40,776 bases of DNA from an uncultured Sutterella sp. (GCA_902463725.1 CABQGK010000017.1:1-40776), one strand, 5' to 3'; counted from the stretch's first letter, positions 24,591 to 34,101 are shown. Made by a program: numbers and translations. Notes: generated from the sequence alone by a model not told the origin.

Positions 24591-25157
24591 CTAGTCCGCT
24601 TCTAGCGCAAAGACGAGTGGCTCTGCTGCTGCGCGCTTGGCGAGCACAATCCGAGCCATCGCGAGGTCTTTTTTCGTGAGTCCCTGCTCAAACGCCACAA
24701 CTCTAGCGCCCTCTGGAATGAAGTCAAGAAGTTCATTTTCCATCCAGCTGTGTGCATCCCGTGCAGGACGCCCCCAAATCTCACGATTCGCGCGCAGGAA
24801 GGTTTCCATGATGAGAATGCCACCAGGGCGAAGTGACTGCCAGTAATAGGGAAAATGCTCGCGATGAAGATAGTTCGTCACGACAATCCCATCAAACATA
24901 TCAGCCCCCCAAGGCCAAGGCTCACCTTCAAGGTCTCGAGCCTCTAATGTCAGCCCTTCAAGCCCAACGAGCGGCTCAAGCGCCGAAACATCCACATCAC
25001 AAGCCGTCACACGCCAACCATTCAAAAGTAGCCAAGCCGTATGTCGACCGCCACCTGCGGCCACATCAAGCACATGCCCGCGTCGGGGAATGAGTGGCGC
25101 AAAGCGCGTCACCCAAGCCGAGGGGTTGAGCATTGCAGGACAACGTCCTCGAGTCAT
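24591..25157 (-). CDS. class I SAM-dependent methyltransferase
   Basis: The 188-residue protein has the SAM-binding motif I VLDVAAGGGRHT (about 29-40), an acidic motif II ACDVDVS, and DMFDGIVVTNYLHR where motif IV is expected. It resembles the TehB/tellurite-type methyltransferases common in betaproteobacteria, but the substrate cannot be told. GAAGGAGA lies 4-5 bases before the ATG at 25157, and it starts only 10 bases after the M50 protease gene, so the two share an operon. Confidence 0.82.
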   Translation of the reverse strand: MTRGRCPAMLNPSAWVTRFAPLIPRRGHVLDVAAGGGRHTAWLLLNGWRVTACDVDVSALEPLVGLEGLTLEARDLEGEPWPWGADMFDGIVVTNYLHREHFPYYWQSLRPGGILIMETFLRANREIWGRPARDAHSWMENELLDFIPEGARVVAFEQGLTKKDLAMARIVLAKRAAAEPLVFALEAD

Positions 25158-25167
25158 AGTCTCTCCT

Positions 25168-25821
25168 TCAGATAATCAGCTGTAGCACCCACTCACCAAA
25201 GCGTAGGAAAGGATAAACAAAGTACGAGAGTGCCCCCGTGACAATCAGGGCAAGCAATATCCAGCGACCATACTCTTCGAACTTATGCATGAGCCCACGC
25301 AAGGCCTGAGGAAGCAACCAGTAAAGAATATGCCCGCCATCGAGCGGCGGAATGGGGATGAGATTAAAGGCCATCAGCATCAAATTAATCGAAATCCCAG
25401 CACGAGCCACTTCGTAGAAAAACGGCTCTTGCAGCCCTAAGCTCAAGAGAAGCTTAAAGAAGAGCACCCAGAACACCGCTTGCAGAAGATTGCAGAGAGG
25501 GCCCGCAACAGCGGTCAACGCAAACTTCGCATCACGGTTGCCTCGAAAGGCCCAAGGGTTCACGGGCACTGGCTTAGCCCAGCCAAAAATAGGCACACTG
25601 CCGCCTGTCATGGCTCCTAACAGAAAGAGACAGCCTGGTACCAGTATGGTACCCACAGGATCCACGTGCACGATGGGATTGAGCGACAGACGCCCTTGAT
25701 GGTATGCCGTTGAGTCGCCGAGCGCATACGCAGCCCAGCCATGAGCAACCTCATGCAAAGTCACCGCAAAGATCAAGGGAATCACTCCCACACAAATCGT
25801 CTGAATGATGCTAGATAACAT
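25168..25821 (-). CDS. M50 family site-2 protease-like membrane protein
   Basis: The 217-residue polytopic protein has the zinc motif HEVAH (His23, Glu24, His27) in its first membrane helix and the third ligand in NLIPIPPLDGG (Asp161). It has no PDZ domain, so it belongs to the short group-3 type S2P proteins rather than RseP. In betaproteobacteria it is usually found near the PHP phosphatase gene, as here. The natural substrate of this group is generally unknown. GGAG lies 10 bases before the ATG at 25821. Confidence 0.85.
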   Translation of the reverse strand: MLSSIIQTICVGVIPLIFAVTLHEVAHGWAAYALGDSTAYHQGRLSLNPIVHVDPVGTILVPGCLFLLGAMTGGSVPIFGWAKPVPVNPWAFRGNRDAKFALTAVAGPLCNLLQAVFWVLFFKLLLSLGLQEPFFYEVARAGISINLMLMAFNLIPIPPLDGGHILYWLLPQALRGLMHKFEEYGRWILLALIVTGALSYFVYPFLRFGEWVLQLII

Positions 25822-25936
25822 CGGCGCTTAACTCCTTTTGGTAAGCGAAATGACGTTTTTTAGGGACGCAGCCGCCAATAGCCTCACCGCTCTGTGGCTA
25901 ACGCCACGTAGCGCGGAGCCACGACGCCGACGCGTC

Positions 25937-26782
25937 CTAGTGCGAGCGCTTCAGTAAATGCCAAACAGGCACAAGATCGGAGGCGATTTCCCCCTGACGC
26001 CCAGGCTGAGGACGATCGCCCTCAAAGCTATGGAAGTCGCTCCCAGTGCTCGCTAAAAAGCCAAGCTGCCGGCAGACTTCGCTGTAATACTCGTTAGCCT
26101 TTTGAGACTGAGAGCCCGACACCACCTCGAGCGCGTCACCACCATACTTTTTAAAATCCTGCATGAGCGCATCGCTCATCCAAAGCTCTTTAAAGTGGTA
26201 GCGTCCAGGGTGTGCAATCACCGCTAAGCCCCCTGCGCTGTGGATGAGTTCAACAACCTCTGAGAGCGTCGGCCATTCAATGGGCACACAACAAGCGCGA
26301 CTTGTCGAGAGGTACTTATCAAACGCCTCTTGGTAGGAACTCACATAGCCCTCTTGATAGAGCCACCGCGCGAAATGCGTCCGCGAGAGATTGTCTTTGT
26401 TACCCGCAAAATTGAGCGCCCCTTCATAGGCCCCCTCAATGCCAGCGAGCTCCCGCAAGCGCTCGCCGATTGCGCGGCCACGGCGATCACGCTTAGCACA
26501 GACATCGCGGAAAAAATGCTCAACACCTGGGCTTTCAGCATCTAGCCCAAGTCCCACAATATGAATAACGCGATCGCCCCACTGGGTAGAAACCTCGACC
26601 CCTGGCACAAACTGCATACCGAGCTCTTCCGCTACGCAGGCTGCCTGATGCACGCCATCCATCGTATCGTGATCGGTGAGCGAGACAATCTCAACGCCAT
26701 TGTCATGGGCAAGTTTCATAACCTGCGCTGGCGTCAGGCGCCCGTCAGAAATGGTGGAGTGCATGTGGAGGTCAGCAATCAT
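25937..26782 (-). CDS. PHP-domain phosphatase (YciV / RNase AM type)
   Basis: The 281-residue protein has the PHP metal motifs DLHMHST (His6, His8), LTDHDT (Asp37-His38-Asp39), an HPGR motif and GSDFHS. The family hydrolyses 3',5'-nucleoside bisphosphates (pAp) and, in E. coli, acts as a 5'-3' exonuclease on short RNA and in 5' maturation of rRNA. Length and motifs are normal. A consensus -10 (TATAAT, 26817-26822 on the minus strand) lies about 35 bases before the ATG. Confidence 0.88.
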   Translation of the reverse strand: MIADLHMHSTISDGRLTPAQVMKLAHDNGVEIVSLTDHDTMDGVHQAACVAEELGMQFVPGVEVSTQWGDRVIHIVGLGLDAESPGVEHFFRDVCAKRDRRGRAIGERLRELAGIEGAYEGALNFAGNKDNLSRTHFARWLYQEGYVSSYQEAFDKYLSTSRACCVPIEWPTLSEVVELIHSAGGLAVIAHPGRYHFKELWMSDALMQDFKKYGGDALEVVSGSQSQKANEYYSEVCRQLGFLASTGSDFHSFEGDRPQPGRQGEIASDLVPVWHLLKRSH

Positions 26783-26816
26783 AGGACTTGTTCCCGAAAA
26801 CCAAAGTCGTTCGGCT

Positions 26817-26822
26817 ATTATA
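26817..26822 (-). promoter_or_regulatory. -10 element of the PHP phosphatase gene
   Basis: A perfect TATAAT on the minus strand lies 35 bases upstream of the start codon. No matching -35 is obvious 16-18 bases above it. Confidence 0.45.
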
Positions 26823-27068
26823 GGCGAGCCTTGGTATTACACCTTGAAAATACCCATCCTCGGTGCAGAGAACACGCATCTTGCGCTAATTCATGACGAC
26901 TTGTTGCACAATACCTAATAGTTTTAGTCGGAATTAGATAGAATAGCTTCCACCATGATGCTCGTCCTGGGGATACGCTCGGCGAGCATGGGTCACGCTT
27001 TTTTTTCACGCGCTCGCCCACACTTTTTTTCGAATTGGAGAGGCCGGGCGCTCCGGCCACAATACATT
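26823..27068 (+). promoter_or_regulatory. hslO upstream region with strong stems
   Basis: No gene is seen. GGCGAGC (26981-26987) pairs with GCTCGCC (27012-27018), and GGCCGG (27042-27047) pairs with CCGGCC (27053-27058) ten bases before the hslO ATG. Two runs of T (around 26999-27006 and 27024-27030) lie between. I find no clear sigma-32 promoter, although Hsp33 is heat-induced in E. coli. The hairpin next to the start could limit translation. Confidence 0.4.
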
Positions 27069-27995
27069 ATGGATACCTTGCAAAAGCTTCTTTTTCCGCA
27101 AGCAACGGTACGTGCGGAAACCGTCACGCTCGACGCCTCCTTTAGCGAAGCGGTCGCTCATCAGAACCTGCCGCTTGCCGTACGGCGCTTAGCGGGTGAA
27201 GTAACCGCCTCAGCACTGCTTGCAGCCGCTGCGTTGCAATACGATGGCACCGTCATTCTGCAGGTCGCGGGCGACGGCCCCGTCAAGCTCCTTGTCGTTG
27301 AAGTGCGTCCTGAACTCGTCTATCGCGTCTCCGTGACGCTTCGCGATAAGGACGCCTCCATTGATGTCAACGCTGGGATGCGCGCCCTCATCAACGCCAA
27401 TGGACGCGGACAATGTGCCCTGATTCTCGATCCCGCAAATCGCCCACAAGGTGTTCAGCCCTACCAAGGCATTGTTGCCCTCACGGGGGACAGCTTTGCT
27501 GAGGTGATGACCAACTACTTCATCACCAGCGAGCAAGTTCAGACCTACATTGCGCTCGCGAGTGACGAGGCGCGTGTTGGGGGACTGATGCTACAGAAAA
27601 TGCCGTCCATGGGTGGTAAGGCACTACCCGACAATTACGATCCTGAAGGCTGGGATCGCCTCAAGATGTTTGCACAGACGGTAAAAAGCGAGGAGTTGCT
27701 AACGCTTTCGCCAGAAGAGATCCATCGACGTCTCTTCTGGGAAGAGTCGCCGCTCGTCACCTTCGAAGGCAAGCCGATCTTTCGCTGCCGCTGCAGCGAT
27801 GAAGGTGTCCGTCAGATGATCCGTTCTTTGGGTCATGACGAAGCAAAATCGATTATCGACGAGATGGGCGAAATTGAAGTGACCTGCCATTACTGTGGTC
27901 AGACGCGTCACTTTGATGCGATCGATGTGGAGACTATTTTCTCCAAAGCGCCCGTACAAGCCGTCTCTGAGACGCGCCACGAGAGCGAATCATAA
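27069..27995 (+). CDS. hslO: redox-regulated chaperone Hsp33
   Basis: Hsp33 is a holdase switched on by oxidation and heat. The 308-residue protein has the usual N-terminal domain and a C-terminal redox switch with four zinc-binding cysteines, Cys240 and Cys242 in RCRCSDE and Cys273 and Cys276 in CHYCG. The ATG at 27069 gives MDTLQKLLFP, the family start; an upstream in-frame ATG at 26955 would add 38 Arg/Phe-rich residues. No clear ribosome site is present, and a GC-rich hairpin lies ten bases upstream. It is divergent from the PHP gene. Confidence 0.93.
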   Translation: MDTLQKLLFPQATVRAETVTLDASFSEAVAHQNLPLAVRRLAGEVTASALLAAAALQYDGTVILQVAGDGPVKLLVVEVRPELVYRVSVTLRDKDASIDVNAGMRALINANGRGQCALILDPANRPQGVQPYQGIVALTGDSFAEVMTNYFITSEQVQTYIALASDEARVGGLMLQKMPSMGGKALPDNYDPEGWDRLKMFAQTVKSEELLTLSPEEIHRRLFWEESPLVTFEGKPIFRCRCSDEGVRQMIRSLGHDEAKSIIDEMGEIEVTCHYCGQTRHFDAIDVETIFSKAPVQAVSETRHESES

Positions 27996-28027
27996 GGCAA
28001 TACGCGCTCACTGGCGCCGCAAATAAG

Positions 28028-28076
28028 GAAAAGCTCGATACGGATGTGGGAATGCATCGTATCGAGCTTTTCTTTT
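28028..28076 (+). terminator. Rho-independent terminator of hslO
   Basis: A perfect 15-bp inverted repeat (28028-28042 with 28058-28072) is followed directly by TTTT. It may also stop transcription of the converging autotransporter gene. Confidence 0.9.
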
Positions 28077-28132
28077 AAAGAGATGTGAGCAGCCGCGAGG
28101 CTCTTGGCGACTGCCCTCATCAACAAGTTGGC

Positions 28133-31100
28133 TTAGAAGAGGTACTTAACCCCAACTTTACCGCCCACCGAACGGGTACCGTGTTTACCAGCACCCATCT
28201 GGAAGCCTGCATCAAGCATGAGGTTGCCATGACGAGCCATGACGCCGAAATCAGCCTGCATGGGCGCCATATCAAGCACCGTCACGTCCGTACCCAAGGC
28301 GTTGATGTCCTTGTCACCAAAACTCGGCACAAAGGCCACCTTAGCCGTCGGGGCAATCTGCCAACCCGCAACATCAGAGAGCTGTCCCTGAACGCGAACC
28401 GCAAGCGGAACCTGCCAAATGGTCTGATTCTGAGCATCAACACCAAAAGTGCTCAACCAGAGTCCATCCGTATGCAGACGGCTGACACGCACCCCTGCAC
28501 TCGGGATCACGGAAATGCCACCGAAGTCAAAGCTCACTTGGGCGCTTACTCCAGCAGAGAGGGCATGCGCGTCGACCGTCTGATCAAAGCGATGATCAAC
28601 CATCTTGATATCATTGCCACCCTGCAAATAGGCGAGCTCACCGAGCACCTTCACCGAGTCAGTCGCAGCTAGCGTACCGTAGAGCGAGACACCAACATTG
28701 TCAACATCGTTCTTGATGTTGAAGGAGTCAGAGTCGAGCTTACCCTTGCCGTACTGCAGTGCAAGACCCGCAGTGACGCGATCTGTCACAGCGAGATCGG
28801 CACCAAAGGTCCCGTAGCCCATATTGCTCGAGAAGTTGCCACCTTGGGCAAAATCGTCAGCCTTGTACTTTTCGCCACGAACGTCCGCCCAGAGATTGAG
28901 ACCACGCCCCATCGTTTGGTAGCTAGCAACACGATCAGCAATCGTCTGCGAGAGAACCATGTCCGCGCGACGCAACATGCTCTGCATACCGAGCGAAGAA
29001 ATTCCCTCAGAAAGAGCTTGCGTATTGGTGCTAACCATTGCCGTTCCAGACCCAGCCGAGATCTGAGCGTTTAAGAAAGGATTGTCCGTGCTAGCCGCCG
29101 TCGGCGTGATTTCGGTCGGCGTGCTTTCAACGAGCGCACGCACGACACGACGAAGCGCCGGCGACGTCTCAGACGTCTCAGCAGGAATCTCATTGGTGAC
29201 AGTCGTCGCAACCTTGAACGTGCCTGGACGTGCATTCACAATCGCAACCTTACCTTCGAGATTGATCGTGCCATCAAAAAGCACCTGATCGGTTCCTAAG
29301 CTCGAGCCATCCAACATGAGAAGGCTATTGGCTGCCACATTGATCGTATGACCTGCGCTACCAGAGGCTGAAGACATCTCAGGGCTGTCTGTGGCGGAGT
29401 TAGACTGCGAACCATCGATAGTAATCGTGCCTTCGACAGTCAAATTCTTTGCCAAATAGAAGGCCGCTTCGACCTGACCTTCACCCCAGGTGTAGCCCAA
29501 GTTATGGAAAGCCGCAATACCTTCAGCAAGGGTTGAGCCATAGACACCGAAGGAGTTACGACCGATGACAAACGCTCCGCTCAGATCCAAGTTTTGGAAA
29601 GCGGCCTGAGAGGCATTTTCAATCGTATCGGCGCTCGTATGCGTCCACACTGGATCCAAGAAGAGGGTACTACCACGAGCCACTGTCATCCTGTCGGCAA
29701 CCAACACACCACGGGCATCGTCATGACCGACATTGACCTGAGAGCCAGCCTTAAGCTCAATGGTTTCCGCCTTCACGGCCATCTTAGCAATATTGACCTT
29801 GGCACCCATTGCTGCCTCGTCGCTACCCACAACAAGACCTTTCAGGGTACCCTGCGTTTCCGTCTCATTGGAAGTGGACCCGAGATTGAGGGTCATGCCA
29901 CTGCCGAGTTCAAGGTCAATCACCTTATTTTCAGCATTGGTCACAAGCGCCTGAGCTTGTCCCGTGGTGCCACCCAACGTAAAGCTTGAGGTCTCCGAGG
30001 CCTTTGCGGTCAGAACAACCTTCGAAGCAATAACTTCAGACTGTCCGCCTTCTCCGCTTGGCTGTGCCGTCACCTGCAACGTCTGTACACCCGCGTCCTT
30101 CACAGGAACGCTAACCGCTGCGTAAGTTTTGCCGTTTTCTCCAGATGTGGGATCCCCCTGAACAGAACCCGTAGCCACAGCATCTTCCTTGAGGACAACC
30201 GTGGAGTCAATCAGGTCGATGGTATCCTTGCCCTCTTCCTTTTTGACCGTTGCATTGGGCAACACAAGAATCAGTTCTTGGTTACCACCAGCCATCTGTT
30301 TCCAAACGTCAGTGGTGTATTCGCCGCGGTCAAGCAGGGTTAACGTACCCTTACTGAGTGTTATACCGTTCTTGAGCGAGATGGGGTTCGTCTCGAGTGT
30401 GGCAGAATCTCCGCTCTCAGACTTGTAGAGCTGACCAACGGTCGTCTTCAATGCGCCGCCATCAAGCGTCAGCATACCCGACTCACCGAGCGAGAGGTTA
30501 TCAATCGTGAGGGTGCCACCCTTAACGCTGACCGCACCAGCGTCCACAGCGAGCGTACCCACGGTGTAGCTACCACCCGTGACATTGAGTTGAGACGCGG
30601 AGTTGGCCAATTGCACCGAACTGTTCTGGTACTCACCATTTGCAATATTGAAGATAGCACCACCAAACTTCTTAGCGCCATCATTCGCACCGCCAAGCTT
30701 AACCGCGCCTTCATACTTCTGACCACCGACTTGAAGTTCACCACCATTGAAATTGAACGTCATGGTGCTCGACTGATCACCCCAAGCAAGAATCAGACGA
30801 TCCTTCGGCCCATCACTCTGGTTCTGGGAGTTGGAGTTGAGTGCAGCAAGGTTGAGCACGCCACCTGCTTCGAGCGTGGTCTCCTTGACGCGATAATGCG
30901 GCTGGGAAATGCTCGTTGCGACCGTGCCTGCAATCGTCAGCTGATCGACAGCCAACGTACCTCCGTTCTCAAGCTTAGCCCCCTGCGCAATGCTCACTTT
31001 TTCCGCAGCAAGCGTGGGCTGAATTGCGGTGTCCTTGCCTTCTTCGTTAACAGTGCGAGCCGTCGTCACGGTACCCGCGAGGACATTGAGCGTATCCACC

Positions 31101-33637
31101 GTGTACGTACCACTCTCAACGTTAATCGCCGAGGCGGAATTCGCGAGCTCCACCGTGCTATTGGTGTAGTCGCCACGGATATTGAAGATGGCACCGCCAA
31201 ACTTCTTCTTGCCAGTATTCGAGCCGCCAAGCTTTACCGCGCCTTCATACTTCTGACCTGCGACTTGAAGTTCGCCACCATAAAGGTTAAACGTCATGGT
31301 GCTCGACTGATCACCCCAAGCAAGAATCAGACGATCCTTCGTCCCATCGCTCAGGTTCTTGGAGTTGGAGTTGAGGGCAGCAAGGTTGAGCACGCCACCC
31401 GCTTCGAGCGTGGTCTCCTTGACGCGATAATGCGGCTGGGAGATGCTCGTTGCGACCGTGCCTGCAATCGTCAGGTGATCGACAGCTAACGTACCCCCAT
31501 TATTGAGCTGGGCATCGTGAGCAATATTCACATTCTGCGCAACAAGCGTGGGCTGAATCGCGGTCTCCTTGTCTTCTTCGTTAACCGTGCGAGCCGTCGT
31601 CACGGTACCCGCGAGGACATTGAGCGTATCCACCGTGTACGTACCACTCTCAACGTTAATCGCCGAGGCGGAATTCGCGAGCTCCACCGTGCTATTGGTG
31701 TAGTCGCCACGGATATTGAAGATGGCACCGCCAAACTTCTTCTTGCCAGTATTCGAGCCGCCAAGCTTTACCGCGCCTTCATACTTCTGACCTGCGACTT
31801 GAAGTTCGCCACCATAAAGGTTAAACGTCATGGTGCTCGACTGATCACCCCAAGCAAGAATCAGACGATCCTTCGTCCCATCACTCTGGTTCTGGGAGTT
31901 GGAGTTGAGTGCAGCAAGGTTGAGCACGCCGCCTGCTTCGAGCGTAGTCTCCTTGACGCGATAATGCGGCTGGGAGATGCTCGTTGTGACCGTGCCTGAA
32001 ATCGTCAGGTGATCGACAGCCAACGTACCTCCATTTTCAAGCTTAGCCCCCTGCGCAATGCTCACTTTTTCCGCAGCAAGCGTGGGCTGAATCGCGGTGT
32101 CCTTGCCTTCTGCGTTAACAGTGTGAGCAGTCGTTACCTTACCGGCTTTCACGTCGAGCGATGTCACGCTCAACTTTCCACCCTTGATATTGAGCTGAGA
32201 CGCGGAGTTGGCCAATTGCACCGAACTGTTCTGGTACTCACCACTCGTGATATTGAGAATGGCTGCGCCAAACTGCTTTTCGCCATCATCTGCACCGCCC
32301 ACTTTGACGGCACCGTGATAGTCCTCACCCGCCACCTGCAATTTCCCGCCATTCATGGTGAGCGTCACAGGAGTCGTTTTCGTGCCTGCAAAGAACAATC
32401 GATCTTCTGTGGCAGAGCCTTCAGTCTTGGAGTTCAGCGCCGTAATGTTCAGCACGCCCGTCGCGTTGACCGTGGTCTCTAGGGCTTGCCAATCAGGAAT
32501 CTTTGTCTGAACCGTCCCATCAATGGCGGCAGCTTTTGTCAGGATCGTACCTTGGTTGTTTACGCTCGCGCCTTGAGCAACAGAGATCGTTCCAAACTGG
32601 TTGGCAGTATTTGAGGTCGTTTCAAGGGTACTACCCGCTCCCAACTTAACTTCGGAAACCGTAGCACCAGCGGCACTCACAGCCGTGTTGACTACGTCGA
32701 GCTTGCCATCGATGACAGATTTTGCACCAAGCACAATCTTCGTGTCTGTTGCAAACTCGTACACCTTGACAGTTCCCTTGATCTTGCCATTGTTTGTGAA
32801 GGTCGAACCTTCGGCATTCTTGATGCCCACAGCGACGTGATCATTGCCAACTTTTTCGTTCTCAATCGAACCCGAGTTCACAAATTGCTGGCCGCGGATT
32901 TTTGAGCCACTCTCGCCCTGAATCATCACGCCAGCAGAAAAAGCACCCGTGACATCCAGCACAGTGATGGTGCCCTCATTGACGCCAGAGGCCAAGGTTT
33001 GTTTCGTGGAGCCAATACCACCAAGCTCCATCCCGATGCCTTCCTGCTCAACAACAATCGTGCCCTTGTTGATCAGTTTGGCGGCCACAGTATCCGTACC
33101 ACCATTACTACCAACTGTCATACCATAGGCATTTTTGGCAACAATCGTGCCCTCATTGGTGGCAGTACCTTTATCAACGCCGAGCGCACGATTCTGATAG
33201 CTCGTTGCACCGTTGACATAGACCGTGCCTTGATTCGTGACAGAGCCATCACCAGAAACCCAAACGCCAGAAGCACGAGCACCGTTGATTTCGCTGATTA
33301 CCCAAAGCTTTTGATCTTGTGCAATCGTGACATTCTGACCTGCTGACACATTCAATAGTGGTGTCGTACTTGGGGCGCTGAGCTTGAGCGCAGCACTCTT
33401 ACCCTGCCCTACCACTTCGTTTGCACTCTGTGTTGCGCCAAAAGTGGGGGTTGTGCTTGGCAAAGCCTCGTATTGGCTTTCAGCTGCCGCCATCCCACTA
33501 CCAGCGCCAAGCACCACAGCCGCAACCGCGGCAACAACTGTCTTGGTACCTTTGGCCTGAACCGAGGAGGTAACCTCGTTGACGACCATTAAAGCGCCTC
33601 TAACCTTATTGAACACTACCTTGAAATGCTGATTCAT
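28133..33637 (-). CDS. type Va autotransporter with ESPR and internal 178-residue repeats
   Basis: The 1834-residue protein starts with an extended signal peptide (MNQHFKVVFNKVRGALMVVN, then a hydrophobic stretch cleaved near residue 52). A passenger of about 1500 residues, Gly/Thr/Asn/Val-rich and without visible Cys, looks like a long beta-helix. The C-terminal beta-barrel (about 1579-1834, starting near GLNLWADVRG) ends with Phe, as BAM substrates require. No protease or esterase motif is seen, so an adhesin or self-association role is likely but not shown. The passenger holds three 178-residue repeats, each with PHYRVKETTLEAGG (about 559, 737, 915), and a more diverged fourth. AGGGA lies 5 bases before the ATG. 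An AT-rich island precedes it. Confidence 0.93.
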   Translation of the reverse strand: MNQHFKVVFNKVRGALMVVNEVTSSVQAKGTKTVVAAVAAVVLGAGSGMAAAESQYEALPSTTPTFGATQSANEVVGQGKSAALKLSAPSTTPLLNVSAGQNVTIAQDQKLWVISEINGARASGVWVSGDGSVTNQGTVYVNGATSYQNRALGVDKGTATNEGTIVAKNAYGMTVGSNGGTDTVAAKLINKGTIVVEQEGIGMELGGIGSTKQTLASGVNEGTITVLDVTGAFSAGVMIQGESGSKIRGQQFVNSGSIENEKVGNDHVAVGIKNAEGSTFTNNGKIKGTVKVYEFATDTKIVLGAKSVIDGKLDVVNTAVSAAGATVSEVKLGAGSTLETTSNTANQFGTISVAQGASVNNQGTILTKAAAIDGTVQTKIPDWQALETTVNATGVLNITALNSKTEGSATEDRLFFAGTKTTPVTLTMNGGKLQVAGEDYHGAVKVGGADDGEKQFGAAILNITSGEYQNSSVQLANSASQLNIKGGKLSVTSLDVKAGKVTTAHTVNAEGKDTAIQPTLAAEKVSIAQGAKLENGGTLAVDHLTISGTVTTSISQPHYRVKETTLEAGGVLNLAALNSNSQNQSDGTKDRLILAWGDQSSTMTFNLYGGELQVAGQKYEGAVKLGGSNTGKKKFGGAIFNIRGDYTNSTVELANSASAINVESGTYTVDTLNVLAGTVTTARTVNEEDKETAIQPTLVAQNVNIAHDAQLNNGGTLAVDHLTIAGTVATSISQPHYRVKETTLEAGGVLNLAALNSNSKNLSDGTKDRLILAWGDQSSTMTFNLYGGELQVAGQKYEGAVKLGGSNTGKKKFGGAIFNIRGDYTNSTVELANSASAINVESGTYTVDTLNVLAGTVTTARTVNEEGKDTAIQPTLAAEKVSIAQGAKLENGGTLAVDQLTIAGTVATSISQPHYRVKETTLEAGGVLNLAALNSNSQNQSDGPKDRLILAWGDQSSTMTFNFNGGELQVGGQKYEGAVKLGGANDGAKKFGGAIFNIANGEYQNSSVQLANSASQLNVTGGSYTVGTLAVDAGAVSVKGGTLTIDNLSLGESGMLTLDGGALKTTVGQLYKSESGDSATLETNPISLKNGITLSKGTLTLLDRGEYTTDVWKQMAGGNQELILVLPNATVKKEEGKDTIDLIDSTVVLKEDAVATGSVQGDPTSGENGKTYAAVSVPVKDAGVQTLQVTAQPSGEGGQSEVIASKVVLTAKASETSSFTLGGTTGQAQALVTNAENKVIDLELGSGMTLNLGSTSNETETQGTLKGLVVGSDEAAMGAKVNIAKMAVKAETIELKAGSQVNVGHDDARGVLVADRMTVARGSTLFLDPVWTHTSADTIENASQAAFQNLDLSGAFVIGRNSFGVYGSTLAEGIAAFHNLGYTWGEGQVEAAFYLAKNLTVEGTITIDGSQSNSATDSPEMSSASGSAGHTINVAANSLLMLDGSSLGTDQVLFDGTINLEGKVAIVNARPGTFKVATTVTNEIPAETSETSPALRRVVRALVESTPTEITPTAASTDNPFLNAQISAGSGTAMVSTNTQALSEGISSLGMQSMLRRADMVLSQTIADRVASYQTMGRGLNLWADVRGEKYKADDFAQGGNFSSNMGYGTFGADLAVTDRVTAGLALQYGKGKLDSDSFNIKNDVDNVGVSLYGTLAATDSVKVLGELAYLQGGNDIKMVDHRFDQTVDAHALSAGVSAQVSFDFGGISVIPSAGVRVSRLHTDGLWLSTFGVDAQNQTIWQVPLAVRVQGQLSDVAGWQIAPTAKVAFVPSFGDKDINALGTDVTVLDMAPMQADFGVMARHGNLMLDAGFQMGAGKHGTRSVGGKVGVKYLF
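30521..32122 (-). repeat. three tandem 534-bp in-frame repeats in the autotransporter
   Basis: Units lie at 31589-32122, 31055-31588 and 30521-31054. The shared sequence CGATAATGCG recurs at 30891, 31425 and 31959, a spacing of exactly 534 bases (178 codons). Between the first two units a block of about 296 bases (31053-31348 and 31587-31882) reads as identical. Such repeats can gain or lose copies by recombination and keep the frame. Confidence 0.9.
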
Positions 33638-34101
33638 ATGTTTCCCTTAGAGCCATGAGGGTTGATATAAAAGTTAGTACGCTCTAAGGATAGAGATTAA
33701 ATAGCAAGGTTTACCCTCGGGAAAACCATTAGATATCTATCAAAAATGATCAGTAACGAACAGCATGAAATAGCATTTATATAATTTTCTATACACGCTT
33801 TTATTTTCTAACATTTCTTATGCACATAACAATCACACTCTATGACATACTCTCATTTTTTGTTCATATAAATTTCATAAATTTCAATATCTTATTGAAG
33901 ATATAACAACAAAACAAAGATGGAAATGAAAATAAATTTAGTATAATAATTTATATGAAAATTGTAAATAATTTTCAACTTTCAATATATCAATATTTTT
34001 GTATTTAAATAATTAAACATTGACAAATACATAATTTCTCTACAATACTTAAGGGAGATAAAATATTATCTCCTAGAAAATCTTCGCCTACGACCAACGA
34101 A
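33638..34101. promoter_or_regulatory. AT-rich island upstream of the autotransporter
   Basis: Positions 33781-34020 contain 44 G+C in 240 bases (18%) by hand count, far below the surroundings. It holds the inverted repeats ATATCTT/AAGATAT (33887-33904) and GGAGATAA/TTATCTCC (34054-34073) and a direct repeat of ATAAATTTC near 33868-33886. It must contain the autotransporter promoter, but too many AT-rich hexamers are present to choose one. Low G+C upstream of a surface-protein gene is typical of DNA silenced by H-NS-like proteins. Confidence 0.6.
34020..34046 (+). promoter_or_regulatory. candidate plus-strand promoter with no assigned gene
   Basis: A perfect -35, TTGACA (34020-34025), is followed after 15 bases by TACAAT (34041-34046). 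The spacing is short. The 8-bp hairpin at 34054-34073 would be at the very 5' end of the transcript. No plus-strand gene follows before the opposing ftsB. Confidence 0.35.

Noticed and set aside
30521..32122. CRISPR-like or satellite repeat
   Set aside because: The 534-bp units are in frame, multiples of three, and encode passenger sequence; there are no short repeats with spacers.
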